Assembly (NCBI GenBank): GCA_037951105.1
Contig: JBAMJV010003317.1
Coordinates: forward strand, 1 to 64,000
Reading direction: 5' to 3'
DNA: 64,000 nucleotides
DNA from: Echinarachnius parma
Taxonomy: Eukaryota; Echinodermata; Echinoidea; Clypeasteroida; Echinarachniidae
The position numbers and the translations under genes were made by a program. Positions 33,480 through 46,100 of the stretch are shown piece after piece; within the stretch, counting starts at the first letter, position 1, and each line of letters starts with the position of its first letter. Below the pieces are notes generated by a model. The model did not search any database and was not told the DNA's origin. It worked only from the letters and a program-made list of their open reading frames with translations.

Positions 33480-34581
33480 CCCCCCCCCCCCCCCCCCCCA
33501 GCTAGCCACCTGACGTCGGGCCGATGTCGGAATTTGGTTGCCGGATGTCGGCATATCGCCGTTGGCTCGAGGTTAAAATGTCCGCCAGCCCAACATCGTC
33601 ACGACGTAATTTTTGTGATATATTGGCATAACGTCATTTTCCGACAATGGCCCAACATCATCTCATGACATGATGTTGGGCCATTGTCGGAAAATGACGT
33701 TATGCCAATATATCACAAAAATGACGTCGTGACGATGTTGGGCTGGCGGACATTTTAACCTCGAGCCAACGCCGATATGCCGACATCCGGCAACCAAATT
33801 CCGACATCGGCCCGACGTCAGGTGGCTAGCTGGCCCCCCCCCCCCCCCCTCTCCGCGATTTTTTTGATTGCTCCAAAACGCGGTAAGATGACGCGCCGCT
33901 GCTTGGTGACTTTTTTCTTTTGGGTCTTGCGCATATTTTAAAACAACAATTTTGAAAATCGGACCTACCGTTTCGAAGTCACGTGACCTTTTGTCGTTGC
34001 ATGTCGGCCCGAAAATCGCTCAATTTCGTGATTTGTGTACAAAACATATGGAAATATCAGTTTTCGTAAAAAGAGGTATATCATTGCTTATTTGGTCTTG
34101 TTTACATTTTATATGTTTGTTTTGGGGTTCAAAATAGTTGAATTATAGTTAGAAATAAAATAAACAACAAAAACAATAGAATACATCAGTTTAAAATACA
34201 AAGAAATACATAAGAAATTATATAAACAATAGAAAACATAAGGAAGAACCAGGCTCTTCCAAACAAAATTTGTCGTATTATCATTCCAAATGGTCTAAAG
34301 AATATATGTAGTGAAAACAAATGTTTAATTATGAAGAATATATGATTTATGGGTAAAAAATATTAATTGTATGTCCTTATTTGCATAAATTACCATAAAT
34401 ATGCAAATTAATGAATTTTTCAAAAAATTAAAATTACCATTGTATTATATACACTTCACTTATCCTGCATGCAAATTTTCACGGCGATCGGCCGCTTCGC
34501 GGCCGAGATCTTAAGGGGGCCATAATGCCCCCCCCCCCCCCCGGCCGTAGAAAGACCTCAAATAGCCCGGCCTTTTTAGGG
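33480..34581. mobile_element. 1.1-kb TTAA-flanked insertion, piggyBac-like ends
   Basis: Bounded by duplicated TTAA (33476-33479 and 34582-34585), with CCC at the left end and GGG at the right end (the minus-strand end reads CCCTAAAAAGGCC). TTAA duplication with CCC...GGG termini is the known piggyBac signature. The left part holds a poly-C run and the 336-bp palindrome. No transposase frame is present, so it is non-autonomous. Confidence 0.75.
33498..33833. repeat. 336-bp near-perfect palindrome
   Basis: The arms 33498-33665 and 33666-33833 are reverse complements, with only about three mismatches seen (around the centre, at 'cgtaatttt/aaaatgacg' and at 'tcgccg/cgccga'). There is no spacer. 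Poly-C on the same strand lies outside both ends, so the symmetry stops exactly at CCAGCTAGCCACC/GGTGGCTAGCTGG. Confidence 0.93.
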
Positions 34582-34939
34582 TTAAGTTATCCACTGTACC
34601 GCGAAAACTGTGTACAAAGTGAGTGCAATGAGTTAGTGAATATCACTTTGCATTTTCGCTCATTACTCGGCCATTAAATCCATTTAACTTGAAATGTTCA
34701 TACAACACCCAGTGGACATATCAGATAACAACAATAATACATTGTATCAACCACTCATAACTTTTTGCACATGTCAACAAAGTTACTAGATCCCTTTAAA
34801 GACAAAACAATCAAATACAAAATCGAACACATTATAGGGCAGTATAATACACCATTCAATCATTTTGAAAAAACACTTATACTGAATAAGCACATAATGA
34901 AGCATATAATCCAAATCTTAAGTATAACAGGCATTCAAA

Positions 34940-35600
34940 AATAGGATTTCAGCTATGACTTAAACTGTTCAATATTGTGTTGCAAAGAGCGGGGATGTTG
35001 CTGGGCAGTGGGCAGACAGTTCCAAAATCTGATCGGGAGTGACACTGGAAAAAGTTCTTAATTGAACTATGGTAGGGTCCATGATTGAACCAAATGATGT
35101 AGTTCCAATATACGGCTGGTGCTTGTGGTGAGGAGATGTCGAGATGGGGAGAGGAGAGGTCTGGCACGTACATTATATGGGGTAATCAGACAGGTAGCTG
35201 GGGCATGTTCCCTGAATTGCTCTGAACGTTGTTAAAGGAGTTTATATTGTATTCTAGAAGAGATGGGAAGTCTGCGTAATTATTTGAGAACAGGAGTTAT
35301 GTGATGACGCTTCGTTGATCGTGAAACTAGACGGGCTGCAGAATTCTAGATTCGATGAAGTTTAGGTATATATTTCGGGGAATGTAAAATATGAGAGAGA
35401 GAGGTGCAATTATCCAGTATGGAACTAAAATATGAGTGGACTAGAATTACTGGTGTGTGCTCGTCGAGAAAATTATGAATGTCAATTATATGAAGTGTGA
35501 ACGAGTCGTCGGGGCATATTGTGTTGATTATACTGGTGAATAGATTATGACTAATGGAGTGACTCCAAGATCCCTCACTGCACTGGTACACGATACCGTT
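34940..35600 (-). pseudogene. Decayed non-LTR retrotransposon RT 3' fragment
   Basis: Minus-strand reading in broken frames gives HSYFSSILDNCTSLSHIL, KYIPKLHRIQNSAARLVSRS, TKRHHITPVLK, LRRLPISSRIQYKLL and later FWNCLP-like remains. This is the same post-RT region as at 31865-32743 but with stops and frameshifts. Confidence 0.7.
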
Positions 35601-36330
35601 TCACCGACATTGACATGTGATTATTGTGATGTCTTGTACTCGCTTCTTTCTGTCGTTCAAAACAAGCTGATATTGTGTCTTCATCTAGCAGCGCATGTCA
35701 AGCCCCCAGCTTTGCTAAAGCTTCCATGGCGTCTCTCCGAGTTGTAGGTCATCCTCGTACATCAGGCATGAAACTGCATAGCATTCGATGATTTCTTCGA
35801 GGCGATTTATAAAGCATATGAACAGCTAGTATACCCTCCCCGAATAATTTGCCAAAACATTACAAAACATAAATTTCTCAACAAATAAAGAAAAAGGTAT
35901 ACGCCCCAATAATTCATCGAACTGCCCTTTTTTGAGCAATTCTAGGTGGCCCTTGAACATGTTGAAACCATTTAGTTCCTTTTTTTAGGAATTTTACCCT
36001 CATCTAATATGCTGAACAGGCGTTGATGACTTTGTTTATTTCCAAAATCACAACAATAAATACAGCAATGAAGTGCATTGACCCAATTCAGCAGAATTAG
36101 AAAAGACAAAACCCCTGTTCTCCCTTGGGGTCCCACAATTATATACAGTATACAAGTACACAGTATATACAATGATTGATAGGGAAAGAAATAGAGAAAG
36201 GGGAGAAAGCGAAATAGAGAAATTATAATTTCCAATTTAGAACAAATAATTTCGACGACATTTGAACAAAATTCACTGAGAGTTAAGGAAAGAGAGAGAA
36301 AAGGAGAAAAAAGGGAACTGCACATATTTA
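35601..36330. other. Intron/intergenic sequence
   Basis: No supported feature. Purine-rich at 36170-36320. Confidence 0.4.
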
Positions 36331-36335
36331 CAATT

Positions 36336-36551
36336 TCATGAAATATATTCATCTAAAAATGTTTGAAATGATCTCACGCTCGTAGCATTACGAATTGCAA
36401 TTGGTAATTGGTTAGACACTGAAATTCCTATGTAGAAGAACGTTCTTTTACAACAATTTGACCTCAGTTTATACGAATTCATAACTTCATAATTTGTACT
36501 TCTCAATGAAATATTATTGAGCATATAATTAGGAGTTAAATTATGTAACAC
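36336..36551 (-). pseudogene. Non-LTR retrotransposon C-terminal remnant
   Basis: A minus-strand frame contains KLRSNCCKRTFFYIGISVSN, QLPIAIRNATSVRSFQTFLD and EYIS. The 'F-Y-I-G...LP..IR......F...L' pattern is typical of the very end of non-LTR RT proteins. Confidence 0.6.
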
Positions 36552-36662
36552 TAAACATCATTATGTACAAGTGTTTCTATTACCATAGAACTAGAACTCG
36601 AGCTAGAACTACATGTACAATAATTTGTAATATACTAGACGAGAAAACAAATGTAATATGCT

Positions 36663-36960
36663 GACATGTATGCTAAAACTGACAAATTTGCATTTCTGTG
36701 ATGTTGTCCACTGAGTGGTGTGTGACAATTTTCATAATTATATCAAATGAATGTATATCATGGCGGACCTGAGCGAAAATAGAAAGTGCTATTTACGAAC
36801 TTATTGACATAAGTTTGTACACAGTTGGAACTAAATTATATCCCTTGGATTTGTTTCATAATAAATTAGTGAGGGGAAAACAACTTAACCGGACATGAAA
36901 TAAGCACTAGAGTTTGATTTGATTTTCATCAAAATGTTCACTATTTTGTTCTAAGCATTA
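36663..36960 (+). repeat. Diverged MITE family 1 copy
   Basis: Order and wording follow the family ('tgttgtccactgagtggtgtg', 'gcggacctgagcgaaaata', 'agtttgtacacag', 'cactagagttt'), with strong divergence and no clear ends. Confidence 0.5.
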
Positions 36961-37820
36961 TCATCTGGATATTCCGTTTAAACACTGCTAGCCAAACAGT
37001 TTTGTCATCGCCCTCTTGTGATAATAATTACTAAGTTAGCTATTTTGTGAAATGAGCATTGTCGCGGCTTGAAATACACGCTTTCATTAGAAGAGTAGAA
37101 TACTAAAGGTTATATTAATGGCAACAGATCAATATATGAATTCATTACTCCGTCCAACGGAATTGACGGTCATCCTGATTTGAAATTGCGTCATGATATG
37201 TCAAATATGACAGAGCAGGATTACATACAGGGCGTAATTCAAAAGTCGCTTCATTCCGTACCACGCTGTGCTCCTATCCCTAGTAATCCCCAAATGGTAC
37301 GATGGTTGCCATTTTCAAGTAATTAAAGCCAACCAATTTGCATTAACTCCGTACTAGCCTATAGAAGACTATCTGAATTATTGCTATGGAATGTGATGGA
37401 CACTTGTTCACACCAGTGAGACTCCATGTTAAAATGGCAAATAATTTATGTCAAATGTTTCTAATCTGCGAATCAATATTTCGTACAAAATATTTTTAAA
37501 ATGTATGTGTGTATGTGTGTGTGCGCGTGTGGGTGGGTGATTTAGTCTATATAAACCCAACTATAATTACAGAATCATGATTGAATATTTGTCTCACACT
37601 GAAGTTTCATTAAACTGGAATTTAGTATAAGATTAATTCATCGATTAATTTTTTCGCGTTTGGTGAACAGAGCACGATCTCATCAATTTAAAGGCACAGG
37701 AAATGAAACTGCACGAGTCGTTCATCACGTTCAACCCTCATCTGTCACATTCAGTATACATGTACTTGATACATTACAACAGAAACGCAGTAAATAGATT
37801 CACTATTCGTCGGCTTCGCA
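36961..37820. other. Intron/intergenic sequence
   Basis: Contains a GT-rich microsatellite at about 37500-37540. No exon recognised. Confidence 0.4.
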
Positions 37821-37829
37821 CGTCCAATA

Positions 37830-38340
37830 TCCAGTGGCGTAGCTAGGGGTGGTGGGAGGGGCACGAGGGCCTGTGCCTCCAAATATTTTGACAAAAATAG
37901 CTGAAAAATCTGTGAACAAATTAACGAATACTTAAGGAGTGCGTGCCCCTCCCCCCCCCCCCCCCCCCCAAAAAAAAAAAAAAATCAGTCCGATCACGTT
38001 ACACTTTTGCCAATGTCCATATAGATGTTTGATATTGGGGGGGGGGGGGGGGGGGGTGACGCTTAAATTCGGGCAAAGACGTGGTATTTTGTTGACAAAA
38101 TCATCTGATTTGGGGACAGTGTCCCATCATTTCTGGGAAGCTAAGTGTCGTTTAACTGCATGTCAGGCAGTTTAAAGCAAAAGTCCAGCTAAAAGAATGC
38201 CCTTATGACCATGGGCGACAACAGACGGGGGACTGGGGGACATCCCCCCCCCCCCATTTAAAAGTGGAAGGGATATATAAATAGTGTGCAGTGTGCCCCC
38301 CCCCCCCCCCCACACACACACACACACATGTTTCCACTTG
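37830..38340. repeat. Poly-C/poly-G dispersed repeats
   Basis: CCAGTGGCGTAGCTAGGGG at 37832 and C or G runs at 37948-37970, 38036-38056, 38245-38258 and 38296-38312, followed by a CA tract. Same class as 17705-19935. Confidence 0.7.
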
Positions 38341-38448
38341 TTTTTCATAATGTATTTTTAATTAATATCTTGTAATACATATAAAGTAAAATAACCCTCT
38401 AGGTATAATAATAAATAATTCATATATAGCGCATATTACACCGAGATT

Positions 38449-38643
38449 TAAATCTGCGTTTCCATTAGAGCGAATTTCCGCGGCGAATTTTTGAAAAAAT
38501 CACTCTGAGGAGCGATTAAAAAAATTCGCTTGCGAATATTCGCCATGTAATATGAATAATATATATGAATAACACTGATTTGGTCCGTGCGAATGTTCAC
38601 GGCGGAAATTCGCCGCGGAAATTCGCTCTAATGGAAACGCAGC
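38449..38643. mobile_element. 195-bp MITE with CTGCGTTTCCATTAGAG ends
   Basis: CTGCGTTTCCATTAGAGCGA on the left pairs with TCGCTCTAATGGAAACGCAG on the right. The inverted match continues through AATTTCCGCGGCGAATTT. TTAA lies just outside both ends. No coding capacity. Confidence 0.85.
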
Positions 38644-38779
38644 TTAATTGATATTTAAACTACGCTATTCACGCGGGTATCATAGTGCTTACAACAAAAA
38701 ATAGAAAATACAATTATGCAATCAAAAACTTAATGCTTACATAATGTTGACTTAATGATCAATTAAAAAAGAGGGAAAA

Positions 38780-38900
38780 GGGGGAAAAGGTGTGATTTAA
38801 ATGTAATGATAGATCAAGTTCTCTTATTATTTGTGGTAAACTATTCCAAATCGTTGGGGCTAATATTCCAAATCTTTGCGGCTAATAAAAATAAAAAATA
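38780..38900 (-). repeat. Non-LTR retrotransposon end remnant
   Basis: The minus strand reads PTIWNSLPQIIRELDLSLHL, the usual end of an RT-element protein, with no preceding domain left. Confidence 0.5.
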
Positions 38901-41900
38901 AAAATCTTTTACCAAAAATGAAAATAATTTGAGGTGGGTACAATCAATCCAGTGGTATCATTTGATGAACGAATGGGGTAAGGAGGGTTATAACGTACAA
39001 TGGCTTATAAGTTGACATTATAGGTAGGGGCAGAGTTATAAGAAGGAGATATATGATGAATACAGAGATAGAGGTACAATTTCAAAAAGTCAAAAATGCA
39101 CAAGCTCCCTTTTTTGAGAAGCTGTCGACGCCCTTGCATAATTATATGACTGTAGAGATGTCCTTCTTGATGCTAATGGGCCTGGAACCATCAGCATCAA
39201 CCGTGTATGTTCCTGTCTTGTTCGGTTGACGTCAGGTATTACTGGGAGCTACTCTGTACCAAGCAGGGACGAAGGCAACGCAAATATTTGATGTAAATAT
39301 TATTTCATTACGAAATAGTATAGTAGTTTATAGATATTAGCAACCCGATTCCGCGAAGAATGCCTCGTTGTGGCGTCGAATAATAAGCATAACACTAATT
39401 GATATGTGGTTATTGGCGGAACGACGGGGGAAAGTGCTTTGATAGTGCTCAAAAGATTCAAATTAAGGGGGGAAAAGGGAAATGCGAATATCATTTCTAG
39501 TTTGTACCATCATTCATAAATTTTCTTTTAATTTTACTTAAAAACGAACAAGAGCATAGATTCTTAGTATGCTGGAAAGTCTAGACAAATAACTTAATAA
39601 TAAAGTAATCCAGATAACGAGTCTTGATTACACGAGTGGAAGAGAAAACTTTTCGATGTAATTGGGTATATGTTTTCCTATTGAGCCTTTGTATGTTTAG
39701 ATATAACATAAGGTAAAGAAAAGCAAGTGAAACCATTAGGACGATTGTACTATGCTACAACACTCATTTTCCATTTCATTGTCTATATATCTCGGTCCTG
39801 CTATCCTCCAATGGTAAACTTAAATGTATTTTTATCGAAGCAAAATGTGTACTTGATTTTAATAAACAGGATTTTGTTATCGATATTTCATTGCGTCAAG
39901 AGCACCGAAAGTTCTTTCATTTACCAGTTTAGTTGGTTGTGCAGAAAAAGCTATCAAATTACTCCACATACGGTATAGACATGCACGCAGTGCTTCATAA
40001 ATATAATGTTTTTGTTTCCTTGTTGTCTAGGCCCGTTTTCCGAGGTATGCAGACATTTTCCAGTGATTTGTCATGTCCCTCAAAAGTTAGATCTACGAAT
40101 TATATTTCACAATAATGGTTTGTAGCAATTTTTTTGTAAAAATGTAAATTAAAAAAACATATTTGAGGAAAATATAAAATATCACATAAAATGCACTTTC
40201 ATGATTCATGTAGTATATACTTGAAATAAATTGATCTTTCAGGACCCATATTCATCAAACCCCACTAGCTTTGTTTCATGCTAAGTCAATTTTTATGACA
40301 TGACACTTACTCGGGTTAACTTAATATGTACCGAGAGCTAATACCACTAACCTAATTTTGGAACTAGGAAAATATCTTAACGTCCAATAAATATAAGGGA
40401 AATATATAGCAATTTGTATATATACCTTCAAAGCAGGACCGGTTATGATAAGATGTACAAGGCTATTACAGATAATATAGCTATTAAACAAAACATGCTA
40501 CCCTTGGTAAACAGGACAGTTAGGTTTGTGTGTTTTGTTTTCTTCTTTAAAAACACCGATATACATCTCATTGTTCATACTAGTCAAGGACACTAAGTAC
40601 CGGTATTAAGTATACAAACAACATTATAAAAGATAGTTATTACTCTATCAAAGGAAAACTCATCATTATTTATTTCCAAATTCTATGAACAAATATTACT
40701 GTTTCAGTAGGACGCTTAAATTGTGCAATGTAATGGAGAAAGGCAATCTATAGTGCGTTAATTAGGGGTACATTGATTTTTGTTCGTGCCCTGTATACTA
40801 ATAACACAGGAGGCTCCATAGTAACGCGCACCGCAATAATATTTTGTTATACTTATTACATTTCACCCGAAGTTGGTCCTTGCTCTCTGTCTCTCATATC
40901 CCATCCCCCGCTGTTCCAATCCTTTGTTCAACTGCAAATGAGCAATCACTGCCTAATGGATGCACTTCACTTTGAATCTCAATTACTCCAATTATCAAGT
41001 CATTTATTTGTTTAATTCCTCACCTGACTCTCAGCAACTCCGCATAGCCACTTAATCGCATTATGTGTGTCAGTAGAATTATCAAGCACGCACGCCAATT
41101 TTCGAGTTTTTGATTCCATCATTATGACATGCATAATGCATTAGTTATCACTTTCCGATTTGCTGTTACATATCCAGAGAGCCGATTAAATCAAGGATAG
41201 AGTTCGCGTAGAAAGGAAAGATGGTTGGAGGAGCGAAGGGAAAGGCAGATCAGACCCCAGACCTGTGCTGCGCGCGACTCTCGTCGAGATGTCTCGTAGA
41301 GGTCCTCATTGGGGATCAAGATTTATGACGTCAATGATTTCTGGTTACTTAATATTTGGAATTGTGGATACTTCTTGCAGATTACGTAATTCATACATAG
41401 AATATTCTCTGAAGCCTGCCTCAGATAAATCAATGCCTTGAACCAATATAGTGTATAGTGTAACAAATCATACTCGATTTTGACTGGAGGATTGACAATG
41501 ATGAAGTCTGTGTTTGATTTGTATAATATTCTTAGACTCGATGCTGGCGATCGGAGAGACGCCAAGACTTCACTGCGGCGTTTTACCCCGAGGATGTGCG
41601 GTACAGAATCGTGCGGGGGAAGGATCTAACAAATTAAGTTTTGCATGATCGCGGATAAAAGATACAATTTTTAAATGTAAAATCCGATTAGCACATAAAT
41701 CTGTTACTGCATGTTTCATATACACTATTACGAGTACCAGTTACCTTGAATCGGTATCTACATGGTACATCGATCAAACTTTGAACAATTTGTATTTAAA
41801 GTAAACTTTTGATTTTGTTATGCAAGATCGTGCTCAAAACATTCGGTCTGGTGCTTTGGAGAATATCTTGACTTGATTTTGTTTAGTCATCTATAGCCAA

Positions 41901-41950
41901 AAGACATGAAATAAGGCTTATGATACATCAAATTGAAATATATCAGCAAT
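38901..41950. other. Gene-free stretch between the two DEG/ENaC N-terminal exons
   Basis: No DEG/ENaC downstream exon was found here on the plus strand. The sequence around 41215-41600 is less AT-rich, with several CpGs, and lies just upstream of the variant B exon, so a promoter there is possible but not shown. Confidence 0.4.
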
Positions 41951-41957
41951 ATTTGGG

Positions 41958-42554
41958 ATGGTAATGGATAACAAAAGGCAACATGCATTGATGAAAGAAG
42001 CGTGGTTCGATGCTCAATCAAACACCATTAAACCAGAAAATAATATCTACGGCTTCGATAGCGACTTTGACATGGCGGAAAGTCAGAAGCAAGAGAGGAA
42101 TAATCCGACTCGACAAGCAAGTCAGGAGGCCTGGGTGGGACAGGCATCACGGAGGGAAGAGGAGAGTATTCTATTCATGGTTGGGAGTCGGATGGCAGCT
42201 ACGGGGGCGCACGGTATCCCCAACATCCAGCGGGCATCCAGCCCTTTCCGCCGCATCCTCTGGAGTATCCTCTTCTTCACTGCATTAGGAGCTGTGCTCT
42301 GGCAGTTCTATGTCATCTTCTCTAGCTTCCTCAAATTCGATGTCAATGTCAATATCGACTTTGTCCGTGACAGGGATATTAAGTTTCCCGCCATCACGCT
42401 GTGCAGCCAGAATCCTATTCCCATGTCACATCTCCCGCTGGTCTTTTCCTGGGGAATGCAGAACCATGCTTTCAAGGGCTTGTTCTCATCATTGGTACAA
42501 CCTCCACCACGTTCGGGTAACGGAAGCAACAGTGCGGGAGATGAGCATAAAATG
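41958..42554 (+). CDS. DEG/ENaC (ASIC-type) channel, N-terminal/TM1 exon, variant B
   Basis: The ATG at 41958 (a second at 41964) is the first after an in-frame TGA at 41934. It encodes 199 residues: a hydrophilic cytoplasmic tail, the gating motif TGAHGIPNI with His85-Gly86, TM1 at about 99-121, LKFDVNVNIDF and the post-TM1 motif FPAITLCSQNP. The donor is AAATG|GTATGA in phase 0, which fits the exon at 49331. From TGAHGIPNI to the post-TM1 motif it is clearly homologous to variant A at 29853-30328, while the tails are unrelated. Subunits of this family form trimeric cation channels at the plasma membrane. The ligand cannot be told from these exons. Confidence 0.92.
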
Positions 42555-42599
42555 GTATGAATCAATTTAATTGCTTTATATCGAAAATAGACTCATGAT

Positions 42600-43485
42600 C
42601 ATTATTATTATTATTTTATTCGTCATCAAATACATTTACATCAAAAGAAAGCCATACAGAATACAGATACATTAATGTTATACATAACAACACTAATACA
42701 TATCTAAATCTCGTTGTCAGCTGCACCTGGTCTGGTCGCCCGGGTATGGAACAGGTTAACTTAAATAATAACTATACATGTAGTCCCGCAGACAGTCCTC
42801 CCTTTACCTGACCAGGTGCAGCTGACAACATGCAAATAATTTCTTCAGCAATTAAAGACAATTTGTACAATTGATTAATTAATAATGTTTACAAACATTA
42901 CTCAATGCAATGCAATAATTAAAAAGTCTAAACTTGAACATTTACATGTAGAAATCAATTTACATAAAATAACTAAAATGTCAACCATATAAAAGCGGAG
43001 GATATTGCATCATCAAATAAATCTTAATGAAAAGAATATAATTATTTACTACATTAAAAAAGGTATTCATTCCAATTAAATTCAAGACTTATTTAAATTC
43101 AAAACATAGAACATTAGTTACAACTCATGTCAAATATGATATACACAACAATAATTATATTGAATAACACACATTATATTAAGCCAATTACTAAATACTT
43201 AGCTTTCAATTTGAATCTAAATCTAATATTGCAACTGAATCAAGGCAACAATAATTATACAATTTAAAATTTATAGTATGGAATGTGGAGCACAATCCAT
43301 GATGTAATTAAATTACAATAATCAAGAAGAATCTAACTATTCCACATTCAAAACACAAACATCATGTGTTACTCCTCATTTCAATATATATTCCTTTCAA
43401 TGTTACCATCCACAATGGTTCACAAGTAATAATTCGTACTATAAATAAACAACAACCAATTGAACTACTCACATAATAGTCCTGT
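42600..43485. repeat. AT-rich repeat family, left block
   Basis: Segments such as 'ccaattactaaatactta', 'ctaatattgcaactgaat' and 'tagtatggaatgtggagcac' recur at 45027-45490. A small inverted repeat GTTGTCAGCTGCACCTGGTC lies at 42713-42733 and 42809-42828. Confidence 0.6.
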
Positions 43486-43486
43486 A

Positions 43487-45032
43487 GACGGTCCTATACT
43501 TTGTGTATTAGACCTGGAGACGTTCTTTAGTACAATGTTTTATTATTGATTCATATTATAGAAGGGTTTAGAAGAAATTTCAGCTTTGTTGCCACCTCGG
43601 CAACTTTGGGCAGCTCTTTTTATAAGCATTATAAAGATAATGAGCTAATTTGCATATTTCTGAAATAAGGTCAGGGGTTATTTTCTATCTAGGAATAGTA
43701 CAATAGTGATCAAAACTATTTTCCGAGGGTAGTTTGGGGCAAGGAATCCATTCCCGGTGCTCATTTCCATGTGCCGAATGGGCAACACCTTGAAATCCAA
43801 GATGGCTGCCCCTAATTTGCATATTTATGAATATTATTGATTTTCAGTGACTATAGCCTCTAATAAGCGATACTTTCAGATTATTATTTTATAATCATGT
43901 TTTAGATATGTAGTAAAGATATTTCAGATGTGTTGCCGTCATGGCAACATCTAGATATGCATACTATTTGCATAATTAGGTTATTTACCTAATTTGCATA
44001 TTCCCCCAAATTGCGTATATTGGAAACCCGGAAAGTAAAAATTACAAGTGATACCATTTTCCCAAGGTTTTAGGGGGCAACAAATCCATTTCTGATACTT
44101 ATTTTCATATATCACCATGGCAACCTTCTCAAATCCAAGATGGCTGCTCATCAAATTTCACATGTTATGATACACGACTTCATTCTTTTGGTTATATTAG
44201 ATCAATATTATAATTTTTGGACTTTCAATTATTGGGATTAGCAAGTAGAACACTTGAATCACAATGTAGATGGGTGCTAACAGTAAAAATATTACAGTTT
44301 TATAAAATAAATGCTGTTAAAGTGGAAAATAGCATTATCTCCATGAAAATGCAAAAGGAGGCCATCTTGGATTAATTTTGGTTGCAAAGGTGATACATCG
44401 ATGTAAGTATCATAAATGGATTTGTTGCCACCTAAAAACTTGGAAAAGTGGTATTTCTTGTCTTTTTAACCTTCTGGGTTCACAATATACACGATTTTAC
44501 CTGATTTCTGGGAATATGCAAATTAGGTAAATAATTTAATAATGCTAATTATATGCATTGCCAGAGGTTGCCAAGGTGACAACCAAGCTGAAGTATCTTT
44601 AATACACATTGAGAACATGACTGAAGAAAAATAAAGACAAATAATTGCTTATTTGAGGCTACAGCCACTGAAAATCAATAATATTCATAAATATGCAAAT
44701 TAGGGGCCGCCATCTTGGATTTCAGGGCGTTGCCTACATGGCACTTGCAAACGAGCACCGGAAATGGATTCCTTGCCCCAAAATACCCTAGAATATTTGT
44801 TTTAATTACTATTGTACTATTCCTATATAGAGAAAGACCCTTGACCCTATCTCAGAAATATGCAAATTAGCTAATTATCTTTATAATGCTTATAAAAAGA
44901 GTTGCCCAAAGTTGCCGAGGTGGCAACAAAGGTGAAATTTCTTCTAAACCCTTCTAGAATATTAATCAATAATAAAACATTGTACTAAAGAAAATGTCTA
45001 GGCCTTATTAAAATCTACAGGACTATTATATG
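43487..45032. repeat. 1.5-kb imperfect inverted repeat
   Basis: Arms of about 770 bp meet near 44258. Left-arm marks: 'atagtcctgtaga', 'gttgccacctcggcaacttt', 'aatccaagatggctgcccct'. The right arm carries their reverse complements, down to TCTACAGGACTAT. Divergence between the arms is moderate. It splits the AT-rich repeat family on either side, so it looks like an inserted foldback element. No coding frame. Confidence 0.85.
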
Positions 45033-46100
45033 CCAATTACTACATTCAATTGAACAATTTGGTTCTAACAATGCAACCGAATCAAGCTACAATCTGGTAA
45101 TTATACAGTTTTGTAATTACAATATAAAATATGAAGCACGATTGGTAATATAAACAAAGTACAATAGAGAAGAATTTAATTATTATCCGATTTATATACA
45201 TTAAAAACCCAGAACATTAGATATACAACTATTTACAATGTACATTCCTATTCGTATCATTCACAATATTTAACAATCATATAAACTATCAATAAACAAC
45301 AATCAAAATAATACACCGTATAAGCCAATTACTAAATTCTTACAATTATAAATCAATTTAATCTAAATCTAATATTGCAACTGAATTAATATTACAACAG
45401 TTAAACACTGTAAAATGTACAGTATGGAATGCAGAGCACAATACATGATGTAAGTAAATACAATTACCATTATCAAGAGGAATGTGATTAATCTAAGGCC
45501 AACATTTTTTTTGTTGGATTGGAGTAAACGGGCAACCAAACATTATAGGGTAGGTAGGTAGGGGTTTTTTTTGTCAGGATTCGCACAAATACACAAAAAC
45601 ACACAAATAACACATATCGCAATTTTTTTTATTTTTTATTTTTTTATTATTTTAATAAAAATTAAAAAAATCAGAAAAAACCTTTAGGGTCGGCAGTATT
45701 GTTAGGGTCGGGCGGGTTACGCCAATCCAACCATTTATTTTTCATGGCCCAAGTTCAATGTGATACTACTCATTACAATTTGTATTCCTATTATCATCGT
45801 CCACAATGTAAAAAAAAAAAAAAAAAACATAATCTAGGGGAGTTGCGGTTGAGTTGAGCCACTTTTTTTGTTGTTTTTTGAGCAATATTTCCAAATAATT
45901 CTTAGTTTGCTAGGAATTGTTTGTATAATTCTGTGGTACAGCTTTTTGGCATTTATTTACTTATGCTATCTTTACTCATGAACATTCCGTTAAAATGCAG
46001 CAATCGATTGACAAGGAATTGTAAAATGGCTCAACTCTCCTGCGGTATATTGAGAAAGTTGTACAACTGTCAAATTGCACTGGAAACATATTAACATGTG
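45033..46100. repeat. AT-rich repeat family, right block
   Basis: Two further diverged copies (about 45027-45310 and 45328-45490), then a fragment near 45746-45810 matching 43370-43430. Between them lies T-rich sequence with 'gggtcggcagtattg'. Confidence 0.55.

Larger units (their letters stand above)
33324..34799 (-). mobile_element. MITE family 1 copy (reverse) interrupted by a TTAA insertion
   Basis: On the minus strand, 34799-34582 matches the left part of family 1 (GGGATCTAGTAACTTTGTTG to 'cagtggataacttaa'). 33479-33324 continues it ('gttaacatctgaacacttca' to GTTACTAAGTCC). The uninterrupted copy at 54104-54400 reads straight through this point with one TTAA. Confidence 0.85.

Noticed and set aside
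35972..36352. 126-codon minus-strand frame, hydrophobic
   Set aside because: It follows a purine-rich stretch (pyrimidine-rich on the minus strand), with no motif and no neighbouring exons.
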